64,000 nt of DNA from Sphingosinithalassobacter tenebrarum (GCF_011057975.1 NZ_CP049109.1:3069001-3133000), one strand, 5' to 3'. Counted from the stretch's first letter, positions 18,897 to 28,857 are shown. A program made the numbers and translations. Notes: generated from the sequence alone by a model not told the origin.

Positions 18897-20195
18897 TCAA
18901 CGCGAGGCGACCTGCGTGTCGCCGCGCAGCCAGCTTGCGGTTTCATCGCCCGCCTTGGCTCGCACAAAGCAGCGGCCGCCACTAGAGCGCAATTCGCGGC
19001 ACATCGCGTTTGCCTCGGCGCGCGAATAACCCCCGACCGACAGGCGATAGAAAGTGCCGCGGCGGTTCGCGATCTTCGCCTGCGACGGGGTTTCGTTGCT
19101 TAGCATGGCATGGCGGCTCGAAGCGCGACGCCATGCCGCGCGCGCATTGGCTTCGCTCGAATAGGCGCCGAGCTGCACGAAATAATTGCCCGGGGCGCGG
19201 TTCGGGGCCGTCACCGCCGGACGCGCGGAGGGCGCGGGCGTCGCGGCGCTGGCCACCGAATAGTTGCCGGGCAGTGCCTGCACCACTTCCTGCGACGGTC
19301 CGAATACGACGCCGTTGCGTGCGGGTGCCGGGGCAGCCGGACGAATATCCGCGGCTGGCACCGCCGCGACGCTCGCGCCGTCGCCGGGCATATAGGCGTC
19401 AACCGGATCCACCGTCTGCGCGGCGGCGGCAACCGGCTGCATCGTTTCGGCGAGCGCCAGTTGCTGCGGCTGGCCGGGATCCTGCACGGCACGCACGCCG
19501 AGCAGCGAGGCGACCTGGTCATAGGCGTTGGTGGGACGCGAGAAGCTGGCCCATTCGGTCATGCGCCGGTCGAGCTGGTCGGGCGGCACATCGATCGCGG
19601 CAAGCGCCTTGGCATCCTGCCAGCGCCCCGAAAGCGCAAGCGCGAGCGCGAGATTCTGGCGGACCTTGGCAGTCGCGCCGGGCTGACGCGCTGCGGGCAG
19701 CAGCACCTCGACCGCACCCACCGGATCGCCGGCCAGCGCCATCGCCAAGCCGCGGTCGCCCGCGGGGATCGTATTGCTATGCGTTTCCAGTGTCTGGCGG
19801 GCGCCCGCCCAGTCGCCATTGGCGATCTGCGACAGCGCAAGGTGCAGCGCGACCGTGCCGTTTCCCGGATCGAGCGACAACGCGTCGGTCAGTGCCTGCT
19901 GCGCCGACTGGAACCGGCCCGACATCAGATAGGTCTGGCCGAGCAGCGCGCGATATTCGCCGTTCCGGGGCGCGTTTTCGACTGCTGATTCAGCATAACG
20001 CACGGCGCGTTCGGCTTTGTTCTTGCCCAGTTGCTCGCGCGCTTCCTCGGCATCGCGCGCGGCCTTGCGCGCGTCGCTGTCCGAAGAAAGGGTGGTGGCA
20101 TGGGCTAGCATCGCCGTGCCCGCCGCACCGGCCATCAGCGGTCCGCTGACGACCAGCGCCGAAAGGCCGATGGAAAGGAAATTACGGCTGGTCAT
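18897..20195 (-). CDS. Exported TPR protein with C-terminal SPOR domain
   Basis: A 432-aa protein with an N-terminal signal sequence (FLSIGLSALVVSGPLMAGAA), a helical TPR region (about residues 40-200: RAVRYAESAVENAPRNGEYR, GQTYLMSGRFQSAQQALTDA), an Ala/Pro-rich linker, and a C-terminal SPOR domain (about 340-420: NYFVQLGAYSSEANARAAWR, FYRLSVGGYSRAEANAMCRE). SPOR domains bind denuded septal peptidoglycan, so the protein probably localises to division sites. It starts 2 bp after the RHH protein gene and is third in a ParA-RHH-SPOR transcription unit. Confidence 0.85.
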   Translation of the reverse strand: MTSRNFLSIGLSALVVSGPLMAGAAGTAMLAHATTLSSDSDARKAARDAEEAREQLGKNKAERAVRYAESAVENAPRNGEYRALLGQTYLMSGRFQSAQQALTDALSLDPGNGTVALHLALSQIANGDWAGARQTLETHSNTIPAGDRGLAMALAGDPVGAVEVLLPAARQPGATAKVRQNLALALALSGRWQDAKALAAIDVPPDQLDRRMTEWASFSRPTNAYDQVASLLGVRAVQDPGQPQQLALAETMQPVAAAAQTVDPVDAYMPGDGASVAAVPAADIRPAAPAPARNGVVFGPSQEVVQALPGNYSVASAATPAPSARPAVTAPNRAPGNYFVQLGAYSSEANARAAWRRASSRHAMLSNETPSQAKIANRRGTFYRLSVGGYSRAEANAMCRELRSSGGRCFVRAKAGDETASWLRGDTQVASR

Positions 20196-20197
20196 GT

Positions 20198-20899
20198 TCA
20201 GTCCTTCCGTCGCGGTTGCCGGTCGAGCTGGTCGACCAGCGCGTCCACGGCCTGTTGCGATTCAAGAAATGCGTCGAGTGCTTCGGTCACGATCTGCTGT
20301 GCCGAGCGGTTCGAAAGCGCCGATGCCAGGCGCAGACGGAGATGGCGCTCGGGATCGAGCCGCAGGGTAAAGGCGGCGCGCCGCTTCTTGCGGTGCATTT
20401 CCCGCGCCACGCGCTCCGCCGCTTCGGACGACAGCGTGGCGGCTTCCGGTTCCGGTGCTTTCGCTGCCGGTTCGTGTGATACCGGCGCGGTTACCACCGC
20501 TTCCGGCACCTCCGGCACGTTCAGCGCGGGCGTTTCGAACGCAGTGGCGCCGAAGATCGGGGCGTCGATTACCGGTTCCTCCGCCTCCGGCGACTCCGTC
20601 GGCTCCGCGTCGCCCGCAAGTTCGCGATCGAGCGCATCGCGCTGGCGCAGTACCGCCGGCCGGGGCGCAGGCACGGGCGGTTCGGTTGGCGCCGGTGCGG
20701 GAGTCAGCGGCTGTACCGAGCTGGGAACATGGACATGGTCCTCGCCCATATCGTTCCAGCCCAGATCATCATGCTGCGTCGGCGGCGTCAGGCCGACATA
20801 GCCCTGCGGACGCATCGCCGGACGCGCCTGCCCCTTGCGGGCCAGCAGCCCGGAGGAAAGCGAAGCAGTGGGCTTGGGAGCGCCGAGCATTGGCTGCAT
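20198..20899 (-). CDS. Protein with C-terminal ribbon-helix-helix-like domain, ParA partner candidate
   Basis: A 233-aa protein. The first ~165 residues are low-complexity and rich in Pro, Ala and Glu, probably disordered. Residues ~170-225 read KKRRAAFTLRLDPERHLRLR, then an Ala/Leu-rich turn, then SAQQIVTEALDAFLES. This is a short beta strand followed by two helices, the pattern of a MetJ/Arc-type DNA-binding fold. It lies 5 bp after the ParA-like gene and 2 bp before the SPOR protein gene. Small RHH proteins are the usual DNA-binding partners of plasmid ParA ATPases (ParG, omega), so it may link the ATPase to DNA (inference). Confidence 0.7.
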   Translation of the reverse strand: MQPMLGAPKPTASLSSGLLARKGQARPAMRPQGYVGLTPPTQHDDLGWNDMGEDHVHVPSSVQPLTPAPAPTEPPVPAPRPAVLRQRDALDRELAGDAEPTESPEAEEPVIDAPIFGATAFETPALNVPEVPEAVVTAPVSHEPAAKAPEPEAATLSSEAAERVAREMHRKKRRAAFTLRLDPERHLRLRLASALSNRSAQQIVTEALDAFLESQQAVDALVDQLDRQPRRKD

Positions 20900-20904
20900 C
20901 TCCC

Positions 20905-21618
20905 TCAGCTCACCACGCGGCGGCCGAAGCCACCGACGGGGCGTGCCGCACCGAAACCGGCCGCCGCGGCGGGAGCGGTGAAAACGGTGCGACGGAAATT
21001 CTTTTCAAGCCGATCGGAGACATAGCTCCACAGCGCCTGCACTTCGGCCGAGCTCTTGCTCTTGGGGTCGATCTCCATCACCGTCCGTCCGTCGATCATC
21101 GACGAAGCAAAATCGGTGCGATGGTGAACGATCACCGGCGCCACCGTGCCGTGCTGCGATAGCGCGACGGCGGCTTCGGAAGTGATCCGCGCCTTGGGGG
21201 TGGCGGCGTTGACGACGAAGACCAGCGGCTTGCCCGCGCGCTCGCACAGGTCGACGGTGGCGCCGACGGCGCGCAGGTCGTGCGGGCTGGGTCGCGTGGG
21301 GATGACGATCAGCTCGGCGACCGCGATCACGCTCTGGATCGCCATCGTGATTGCCGGCGGCGTATCGATCACCGCCAGCTTGAACCCCTGTTGCCGCAGC
21401 ACTTCCAGATCGGAGGCGAGCCGCGCGACCGTGGTCTGCGCGAATGCCGGCAAATCGGTTTCGCGCTCGTTCCACCAGTCGGCGAGCGAGCCCTGCGGAT
21501 CGATATCGATCAGCACGACAGGCCCGTGCCCCGCCAGTTCGGCCTGAACCGCCAGGTGCCCCGATAGCGTGGTCTTGCCCGACCCGCCCTTTTGCGATGC
21601 CATCGCCAGTACGCGCAT
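20905..21618 (-). CDS. ParA-family ATPase (orphan, chromosomal)
   Basis: A 237-aa P-loop ATPase with the deviant Walker A motif ASQKGGSGKTTLSGHLAV (residues 7-24, signature lysine at 10), Walker A' LIDIDPQGSLADWW, and Walker B-like FKLAVIDTPP. These are the hallmarks of ParA/MinD/MipZ positioning ATPases. There is no parB with a CTP-binding domain beside it; instead a ribbon-helix-helix-like protein and a septal SPOR protein follow within the same transcription unit. It is therefore unlikely to be the chromosomal parA of the parAB-parS locus and more likely an orphan that positions another cargo (inference). Confidence 0.85.
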   Translation of the reverse strand: MRVLAMASQKGGSGKTTLSGHLAVQAELAGHGPVVLIDIDPQGSLADWWNERETDLPAFAQTTVARLASDLEVLRQQGFKLAVIDTPPAITMAIQSVIAVAELIVIPTRPSPHDLRAVGATVDLCERAGKPLVFVVNAATPKARITSEAAVALSQHGTVAPVIVHHRTDFASSMIDGRTVMEIDPKSKSSAEVQALWSYVSDRLEKNFRRTVFTAPAAAAGFGAARPVGGFGRRVVS

Positions 21619-21701
21619 CTACCCCTCTGAAACTCCCGCTAATTCCATTGCCGCAATGCCACGGGGCGGGATAAGAAGAGGTTAATGCGTGCCGGGAAGG
21701 G

Positions 21702-21725
21702 ACGCCTCGGCCGATTGCGAGGCGT
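21702..21725. promoter_or_regulatory. 8-bp inverted repeat in the divergent promoter region
   Basis: ACGCCTCG at 21702-21709 and CGAGGCGT at 21718-21725 form a perfect inverted repeat with an 8-nt centre. It lies between the divergent parA-like gene and the Sel1/SPOR gene, so it is more likely a protein-binding site or leader hairpin than a terminator. No regulator is identifiable. Confidence 0.35.
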
Positions 21726-21813
21726 AAGGATTTCTTTCACCAACGATGGTTAATCGTCATTATCCATTGTCCGGTCGCGCACGGCCGAAATGTTACGAGC
21801 CGGGGTTAACCGC

Positions 21814-22938
21814 ATGAAACCATTTTGGATCCTTGCAGCAGCCATCGCCACACCGATCGCCACGCCCGTTGCGGCGCAACAGGCGGCGCAGCCTGCCGAT
21901 CCGGTGCGCGAAGGCGTCGAGGCATGGTCGCGCGGCGATTATCTGACCGCAATCGACAAATGGCGCGGACCGGCCGAAGCGGGCAATGCCGATGCGCAGT
22001 TCAACCTGGGTCAGGCATATAAGCTCGGCCGCGGTGTCGATTCCGATCTGGCGCAGGCGCAGGAATGGTATCGCCGCGCCGCTATCCAGGGGCATGCCCA
22101 GGCGGAGGACAATTACGGCCTCGCGCTGTTCCAGAACGGCCATCGCGACGAAGCGGTGCAGTGGCTCGAACAATCGGCGCTGCGCGGCGAACCGCGTGCG
22201 CAGTACGTTCTCGGCACCATGTATTTCAACGGCGACGCAGTGGAGCGCGACTGGGTGCGTGCCTATGCGCTGATGATCCGCAGCTCGCAGACCGGCCTGC
22301 CGCAGGCGAACCAGGCGCTGGCGCAGATGGACCGCTATGTCTCGGTCGAGGATCGCCAGAAGGGCCTGACGCTCGCCCGCCGCTATGAAGAGGCATCGAA
22401 CCGATCGCAGCTTCCGGTCGACTATGCCGGGCCGGTGACACAGCCGCCGAGCCCGCCGACCGCCCAGCCGACGCAAACCGCGGCCAACGAACCGACGCCG
22501 ACGCGCGGACAGGTGCAGACGATCGACCTTCCGCCTTCGCAAGTGGCGCAGCGCCCGGTGGAGACCGCGCAGGCGCCCGAACCCGTCTTCCGCCCGACGC
22601 CGCAGCCGCAGCAGCCGCCGGTCGAAACGGCGCAGCGCACTGCCCCGCCGGCACCGACTCCACCCGAACCCGCGCGCCCCGAACCGCGCGCGGCAACCGT
22701 CGACAGCGGCTGGCGCGTCCAGCTCGGCGCGTTCAGCGAGCCCGGCAATGCCCGCGCGATGTGGAGCACTGTCTCGCGCCTGTCGGTCGCGAACGGACTG
22801 CAACCTTATTATGTCGCATCGAATTCGGGGCGGCTGACCAAGCTGCTGATCGGCCCCTATGCCTCGCGCGCCGAAGCACTGCGCAGCTGCAATGCAATCA
22901 AGGCAAGCGGTCGCGACTGCCTGCTGGTGGCGCCGTAA
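21814..22938 (+). CDS. Exported Sel1/TPR-repeat protein with C-terminal SPOR domain
   Basis: A 374-aa protein with a signal peptide (ILAAAIATPIATPVAAQQ), three to four Sel1-like repeats over residues ~35-165 (GNADAQFNLGQAYKLGRGVD, EPRAQYVLGTMYFNGDAVER), a long Pro/Thr/Gln linker, and a SPOR domain at ~300-374 (WRVQLGAFSEPGNARAMWST, KLLIGPYASRAEALRSCNAI). It is likely periplasmic and septal. It is divergent from the ParA-RHH-SPOR unit, so two SPOR proteins face each other across one promoter region. The start at 21814 gives the signal peptide directly; 21790 is an alternative. Confidence 0.85.
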   Translation: MKPFWILAAAIATPIATPVAAQQAAQPADPVREGVEAWSRGDYLTAIDKWRGPAEAGNADAQFNLGQAYKLGRGVDSDLAQAQEWYRRAAIQGHAQAEDNYGLALFQNGHRDEAVQWLEQSALRGEPRAQYVLGTMYFNGDAVERDWVRAYALMIRSSQTGLPQANQALAQMDRYVSVEDRQKGLTLARRYEEASNRSQLPVDYAGPVTQPPSPPTAQPTQTAANEPTPTRGQVQTIDLPPSQVAQRPVETAQAPEPVFRPTPQPQQPPVETAQRTAPPAPTPPEPARPEPRAATVDSGWRVQLGAFSEPGNARAMWSTVSRLSVANGLQPYYVASNSGRLTKLLIGPYASRAEALRSCNAIKASGRDCLLVAP

Positions 22939-22953
22939 GGCCTACTGCACGAA

Positions 22954-23086
22954 CGTCGCCCCTGCGCAGGCAGGGGCCTATCGCTGTGCGTTTGGACGAA
23001 ATGGCTGACACAGATGCTTCGCGCTTTGTGTCATGGACCAGCGCGGAACGTTAAAGACATGGGCCCCTGCCTGCGCAGGGGCGACG
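22954..23086. repeat. Long inverted-repeat element between SPOR gene and serB
   Basis: Two near-perfect ~28-bp arms (CGTCGCCCCTGCGCAGGCAG plus GGGCC[T/C]AT at 22954-22981 and its complement at 23057-23086) flank about 75 bp. Each arm also contains an internal palindrome (CCTGCGCAGG). The right arm abuts the serB stop codon, so it may serve as a shared terminator for the two convergent genes. It has the size of a REPIN or small MITE. Confidence 0.8.
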
Positions 23087-23088
23087 GT

Positions 23089-23970
23089 CTAGATCGACAC
23101 CCAATCCTTCCGCGCGATCCCCTGCGCATGGAGCAGCGCCGTCAGCTGCGCATGGTCGATCCGCGCGCCTGCCGCCGCGGCAACGATCGGCTTGGCGCGA
23201 TAGGCGGCGCCCAGCCCTGCCAGCTTGATCATCGCGAGGTCGTTGGCGCCGTCGCCCACCGCCAGCGTCTCGGCGAAGTCGAGACCGAGTTGCGCGGCGG
23301 TCTCGCGCAAGGTCGTTTCCTTGGTCGATGAATCGACGATCGGTTTGGCGACTTCGCCAGTCAGCGCGCCGCCATCGACCAGCAATTCATTCGCCACCAC
23401 GCGGTTGAAACCGAGCATTCCGCCGACCGGCCCGGCAAAGCGCGTGAACCCGCCCGACACCAGCACTGCGGTGGCGCCGCGCGCGCGCATCGTCTTGACC
23501 AGCGTTTCGGCGCCGGGCGACAGGCGCACCCGTTCGGCAAGGCATCGGTCGATCGCGCCTTCATCCAGCCCCTTGAGCAGCGCCACCCGCGCGTCGAGCG
23601 CTTCGGCGAAATCGAGTTCGCCGCGCATCGCGCGCTCGGTGACTTCGGCGATCTGCGCCTTGATGCCCGCATAATCGGCGAGTTCGTCGATGCATTCGAC
23701 AGTGATCATCGTCGAATCCATGTCGGCGATGAGCAACTTCTTCTCGCGGTTTTCTGCGGGCTGGACGACGACATCGGTCGCCGGGAAAGCGCCCTCCAGA
23801 GCCTCGCGCGCCGCCGACGGATCGGAGGCGAAGGGGATATCTGCAGCTTCACCTTCGTCGATCCATTGCGCTTCGCCCGGCGCGCAGCCCGCGCCGGCGA
23901 GGCGATCGGCCGCCGCCGAAATGTCGCCCGCAGTCAGGCGTTGCGATGCTATAAGCGTGGCGATGAACAT
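23089..23970 (-). CDS. serB: Phosphoserine phosphatase
   Basis: A 293-aa HAD-superfamily enzyme that performs the last step of serine synthesis. HAD motif I is LIADMDSTMITVECIDELAD (residues ~88-107), motif II is VLVSGGFTRFAGPVG, and motif III/IV is LAVGDGANDLAMIKLAGLG. An N-terminal ACT-like region of about 80 residues is present, as usual in proteobacterial SerB. It starts at ATG 23970 and is divergent from miaA, with a REP element in between. Confidence 0.95.
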   Translation of the reverse strand: MFIATLIASQRLTAGDISAAADRLAGAGCAPGEAQWIDEGEAADIPFASDPSAAREALEGAFPATDVVVQPAENREKKLLIADMDSTMITVECIDELADYAGIKAQIAEVTERAMRGELDFAEALDARVALLKGLDEGAIDRCLAERVRLSPGAETLVKTMRARGATAVLVSGGFTRFAGPVGGMLGFNRVVANELLVDGGALTGEVAKPIVDSSTKETTLRETAAQLGLDFAETLAVGDGANDLAMIKLAGLGAAYRAKPIVAAAAGARIDHAQLTALLHAQGIARKDWVSI

Positions 23971-24001
23971 ATGGCCTCTTGCACGATCGGGATTTCAGAA
24001 C

Positions 24002-24091
24002 CCGTTGGCCCTGAGCTTGTCGAAGGGCTGTTCTTCTTCTGCGCGCGGTACGAAGAGAAGAACGGCGCTTCGACAGGCTCAGCGCGAACGG
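24002..24091. repeat. REP-like inverted repeat, family 1, between serB and miaA
   Basis: Left arm CCGTTGGCCCTGAGCTTGTC and right arm GACAGGCTCAGCGCGAACGG are paired across a GAAGAA/TTCTTC-rich spacer. This is the closest relative in the window of the element at 10360. It lies in the divergent serB/miaA promoter region, 14 bp before the miaA ATG. Confidence 0.85.
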
Positions 24092-24104
24092 ACGGAGGCG
24101 TTTG

Positions 24105-25025
24105 ATGACTGACCGCCCCCCGCTGGCGCTCATCGCAGGGCCGACGGCCAGCGGCAAGTCCGCGCTGGCGATCGCGCTTGCCGAAAGACATGGCGGCATG
24201 GTGATCAATGCCGACAGCGCGCAGGTCTATGCCGATCTGCGCGTGCTTTCGGCACGGCCGAGCCATGAGGAGGAATCGCGCGCGCCGCATCGGTTGTTCG
24301 GCCATGTCGACGGGGCGGACGCCTATTCCGCCGCGCGCTGGGCCAGCGAGGCACGCGGCGCGATCGCGGAAGCGCGGCGAGAGGGCCTGCTGCCGATCCT
24401 GGTCGGCGGCACAGGGCTCTATATGCGCACCTTGCTCGACGGAATCGCGCCGGTGCCGGAGATCGATGCGACGATCCGCGACGAGGTCCGCGCCCTGCCG
24501 GTGCAGCACGCCCATGCCGCGCTCGAACGCGAAGACCCGGAAGCCGCATCGCGGCTGCGCGGCACCGACACGACTCGCATCGCCCGCGCGCTCGAAGTCG
24601 TGCGCTCGACCGGGCGGACGCTCGCCGCCTGGCAGGCGGAGCGCGTCGGCGGCATCGGCAAGGAGGTTTCGCTGGCGGCGCTGGTGCTGCTGCCCGACCG
24701 CGAATGGCTGCGCGAGCGCTGCGACCGACGGTTCGGACTGATGCTCGAACAAGGCGCCGTCGAGGAAGTACGCGCGCTGTGTTCGCGGACCGATATCGGC
24801 GAAACCGCGCCGGTTCGCCGCGCGATCGGCGTTGCCGAAATCGGCAGCTGGCTGAGCGGCGCCCTGAGCCGCGAGGAAGCGGTGGATCGCGCGCAGGCGG
24901 CGACGCGGCAATATGCCAAGCGGCAGTATACCTGGTTCCGCAACCAGCCTCCGGCCGAATGGAGTCGCACGACCAAGATAGAAACGAACCAACTGGTTCG
25001 CCATTTTGAAACTAAATTACCTTAA
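24105..25025 (+). CDS. miaA: tRNA dimethylallyltransferase
   Basis: A 306-aa enzyme that adds a dimethylallyl group to A37 of tRNAs reading codons that start with U. The P-loop [19 protein letters not shown] is at residues ~9-27. The [17 protein letters not shown] substrate motif, [16 protein letters not shown], and [14 protein letters not shown] near the C-terminus are all present. The ATG at 24105 has GGAGG 6 nt upstream; a TTG one codon earlier is in frame. Length is typical. Confidence 0.96.
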   Translation: MTDRPPLALIAGPTASGKSALAIALAERHGGMVINADSAQVYADLRVLSARPSHEEESRAPHRLFGHVDGADAYSAARWASEARGAIAEARREGLLPILVGGTGLYMRTLLDGIAPVPEIDATIRDEVRALPVQHAHAALEREDPEAASRLRGTDTTRIARALEVVRSTGRTLAAWQAERVGGIGKEVSLAALVLLPDREWLRERCDRRFGLMLEQGAVEEVRALCSRTDIGETAPVRRAIGVAEIGSWLSGALSREEAVDRAQAATRQYAKRQYTWFRNQPPAEWSRTTKIETNQLVRHFETKLP

Positions 25026-25107
25026 TAGAGCTTGACCGGCAGTTTTCGTGCGACTAGCAGCGCCCCTCCGGCGGTGCTATGGCGCACGCGCCTGAAGGAG
25101 GAACAAC

Positions 25108-26859
25108 GTGACCGAGAAGAGCGGAGCAGACATCCTGATCGAGACCCTGACGGATCTCGGTGTGGAAGTCGTATTCGGCTATCCGGGCGGCGCGGTCCTT
25201 CCGATCTACGACGCGCTGTTCCAGCAGGATAAGATCAAGCACATCCTGGTCCGCCACGAACAGGCGGCGACGCATGCGGCCGAAGGCTATGCCCGCGCGA
25301 CTGGCAAGCCGGGCGTGGTGCTCGTCACCAGCGGCCCGGGCGCGACCAATGCCGTGACCGGCATCACCGACGCGCTGATGGATTCGATCCCGATGGTCGT
25401 GATCACCGGCCAGGTGGCGACACAGCTGATCGGCACCGACGCCTTTCAGGAAGCCGACACGATCGGCATCACGCGCCACTGCACGAAACATAATTACCTG
25501 GTGAAGGCACCCGGCCGCATCGCACCGGTGACTCGCGAGGCGTTTCATATCGCCACCACCGGCCGACCCGGTCCGGTGCTGATCGACATTCCCAAGAATG
25601 TTCAGGTCGCCACTGCGCCTGCCGCCGATCCCGCGACGCCAGTGACGCGCGCCACCTATCGCCCGATGACGCAGCCCGATCCCGATGGGATCGAGGCCGT
25701 GATCGACATGCTCGCGGCGGCGGAACGGCCGATCTTCTACACCGGCGGCGGCATCATCAATTCGGGGCCGCAGGCTTCGCAGCAGCTGCGCGAGCTTGCC
25801 GCGCTCACCGGTGCGCCGGTCACTTCGACGCTGATGGGGCTCGGCGCCTTCCCTGCGTCGGATCCGCAATGGGTGGGCATGCTCGGCATGCACGGCACCT
25901 ATGAAGCCAATATGGCGATGAACAAGGCGGACCTGATTGTCGCGATCGGATCGCGCTTCGACGATCGCGTCACCGGCCGGCTCGATGCCTTCGCGCCCAA
26001 TGCGAAGAAGGTGCATATCGATATCGACCGGTCGAGCGTGAACAAGAATGTCCGCGTCGATCTGGCCATTATCGGCGACGCAGGCGCGGCGATGGGCGCG
26101 ATGCTCGACCGCTGGAAGAGCCAGGGGCACGCCAAGGCCGACCTGTCCGAATGGTGGAACCGCATCGACGGCTGGCGCGCGGTGCGCAGCCTCGATTTCG
26201 ACGATGCCAAGGACGGCGTGATCATGCCGCAGCGCGCGATCCGGGCGCTGTGGGAAGCGACCAGGGACCGTCAGCCGATCATCACCACCGAAGTCGGCCA
26301 GCACCAGATGTGGGCCGCGCAGCATTTCGGCTTCGACGATCCGAACAAATGGCTGACCAGCGGCGGCCTCGGTACGATGGGCTACGGCCTGCCCGCCGCG
26401 ATCGGCGCGCAGCTCGGCCATCCCGACGCGCTGGTGATCGATATCGCCGGCGAGGCGAGCATCCAGATGAACATTCAGGAGCTGGGCACAGCGACGCAGT
26501 ACCGCCTGCCGGTCAAGCTGTTCATCCTCAACAACGAATATATGGGCATGGTCCGCCAGTGGCAGGAACTGACCTATTCGAGCCGCTATTCGGAAAGCTA
26601 TTCCGACGCGCTGCCCGACTTCGTGCGGCTCGCCGAAGCCTATGGCTGGAAGGGCATCCGCATCGAGGGGATGCAGGAATTGCAGCCCGGCATCGATGAG
26701 ATGCTCGCCTATGACGGACCGGTATTGGTCGATTGCCGCGTGGCAAAGCTCGCCAACTGCTTCCCGATGATCCCGTCGGGCGCCGCGCATACCGAAATGC
26801 TGCTCGGCGGGGCGGAAGTTTCGGGCGAAATGGACGACGAAGCGAAGGCGCTGGTGTGA
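25108..26859 (+). CDS. ilvB: Acetolactate synthase large subunit
   Basis: A 583-aa ThDP enzyme catalysing the first committed step of valine, leucine and isoleucine synthesis. FGYPGGAVLPIYDALF, the catalytic glutamate region LVRHEQAATHAAEGYARATG, and the FAD region IGSRFDDRVTGRLDAF are present. The ThDP motif reads DIAGEASIQMNIQELGTATQ, with GEAS in place of the usual GDGS, a substitution I associate with alphaproteobacterial enzymes. The GTG start at 25108 has AAGGAGGAACAAC upstream. It is followed by ilvN after a repeat element. Confidence 0.96.
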   Translation: MTEKSGADILIETLTDLGVEVVFGYPGGAVLPIYDALFQQDKIKHILVRHEQAATHAAEGYARATGKPGVVLVTSGPGATNAVTGITDALMDSIPMVVITGQVATQLIGTDAFQEADTIGITRHCTKHNYLVKAPGRIAPVTREAFHIATTGRPGPVLIDIPKNVQVATAPAADPATPVTRATYRPMTQPDPDGIEAVIDMLAAAERPIFYTGGGIINSGPQASQQLRELAALTGAPVTSTLMGLGAFPASDPQWVGMLGMHGTYEANMAMNKADLIVAIGSRFDDRVTGRLDAFAPNAKKVHIDIDRSSVNKNVRVDLAIIGDAGAAMGAMLDRWKSQGHAKADLSEWWNRIDGWRAVRSLDFDDAKDGVIMPQRAIRALWEATRDRQPIITTEVGQHQMWAAQHFGFDDPNKWLTSGGLGTMGYGLPAAIGAQLGHPDALVIDIAGEASIQMNIQELGTATQYRLPVKLFILNNEYMGMVRQWQELTYSSRYSESYSDALPDFVRLAEAYGWKGIRIEGMQELQPGIDEMLAYDGPVLVDCRVAKLANCFPMIPSGAAHTEMLLGGAEVSGEMDDEAKALV

Positions 26860-26879
26860 TGGGTATCAGCGCCAACAAT

Positions 26880-26991
26880 CTCCCCTCCCGCTTGCGGGAG
26901 GGGTCGGGGGTGGGCTCGCGCTCACCACAGCCGCAGCGGTTGAGGATAGCGGGTGCCCACCCCCTAACCCCCTCCCGCAAGCGGGAGGGGG
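26880..26991. repeat. Inverted-repeat element between ilvB and ilvN
   Basis: The arm CTCCCCTCCCGCTTGCGGGA at the left and CCTCCCGCAAGCGGGAGGGG at the right are each palindromic and complementary to each other, with about 70 bp between. The right arm ends at 26991, two bases before the ilvN ATG, so its GGGAGGGGG run is placed as the ilvN ribosome-binding site. Confidence 0.85.
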
Positions 26992-26992
26992 A

Positions 26993-27511
26993 ATGATGCA
27001 CATCAAGGAAGAAGCTATCGAGCGGCATACGCTCGCGGTGATCGTCGACAACGAACCCGGCATTCTCGCGCGGATCGCGGGGATGTTCACGGCGCGCGGC
27101 TACAACATCTCCTCGCTCACCGTGTCGGAAATCACCGATGACGATCTGGTCAGCCGGATCACCATCGTCACCTCCGCATCGGCGCCGGTGATGGAACAGA
27201 TCATCGCGCAGCTCGACCGGCTGGTGCCGGTGCACAAGGTGACCGATCTTTCCACTGCCGGCGAGCATGTCGAGCGCGAGCTGGCGCTGGTGAAAGTCGC
27301 GGGCGTCGGCGATCATCGGATCGAGGCGCTGCGCCTTGCCGAAGTCTATCGCGCCCGCGTGGTCGACGCGACGATTTCGAGCTTCGTGTTCGAAGTCACC
27401 GGCGGGACCGAGAAGATCGACAAGTTTCTCGAGCTGATGCGCGAAGTCGGCCTGGTCGAAGTCGCGCGCACCGGCGTGGTCGCCATCGCCCGGGGGAAAG
27501 AAGCGGCCTAG
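26993..27511 (+). CDS. ilvN: Acetolactate synthase regulatory small subunit
   Basis: A 172-aa small subunit (also called IlvH). The ACT domain shows [20 protein letters not shown] and NISSLTVSEITDDDLVSRIT (residues ~10-50). The C-terminal domain runs from ALVKVAGVGDHRIEALRLAE onwards. It binds valine and feedback-inhibits the large subunit. Two ATGs (26993 and 26996) directly follow the right arm of the repeat element, whose GGGAGGGGG supplies the Shine-Dalgarno sequence. Confidence 0.96.
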   Translation: MMHIKEEAIERHTLAVIVDNEPGILARIAGMFTARGYNISSLTVSEITDDDLVSRITIVTSASAPVMEQIIAQLDRLVPVHKVTDLSTAGEHVERELALVKVAGVGDHRIEALRLAEVYRARVVDATISSFVFEVTGGTEKIDKFLELMREVGLVEVARTGVVAIARGKEAA

Positions 27512-27531
27512 CGCCGAAGTATCAACGCAAT

Positions 27532-28667
<1,136 letters not shown>

Positions 28668-28675
28668 TCGATGTT

Positions 28676-28728
28676 GGCGCCGCGGCACTTTTTCACCGCG
28701 GCGCCACTATCGACAGCAATCTTTTTTT
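28676..28728 (+). terminator. Terminator-like hairpin after ilvC
   Basis: A perfect 10-bp stem (GGCGCCGCGG 28676-28685, CCGCGGCGCC 28696-28705) with a 10-nt loop lies 8 bp after the ilvC stop. A run of seven T follows at 28722-28728, separated from the stem by about 16 nt. Confidence 0.7.
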
Positions 28729-28764
28729 GCCTCTGAAATCAGTAAACTAATTAAAATTCAGCCC

Positions 28765-28780
28765 GTTACATATTTGTAAC
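28765..28780. promoter_or_regulatory. Palindromic operator-like site upstream of yceI-type gene
   Basis: GTTACA-TATT-TGTAAC is a perfect 6-bp inverted repeat in an AT-rich stretch (28730-28790), about 80 bp before the YceI start. It could be a repressor operator or a promoter-proximal activator site. The regulator is not identifiable. Confidence 0.45.
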
Positions 28781-28857
28781 TGCTATTGCGCGGGTTGGAA
28801 CCCTCTCCCACTTGGCGGCGTACTGTAATCGCCGCTTCAAAAGGGAGTATTCCTGTC

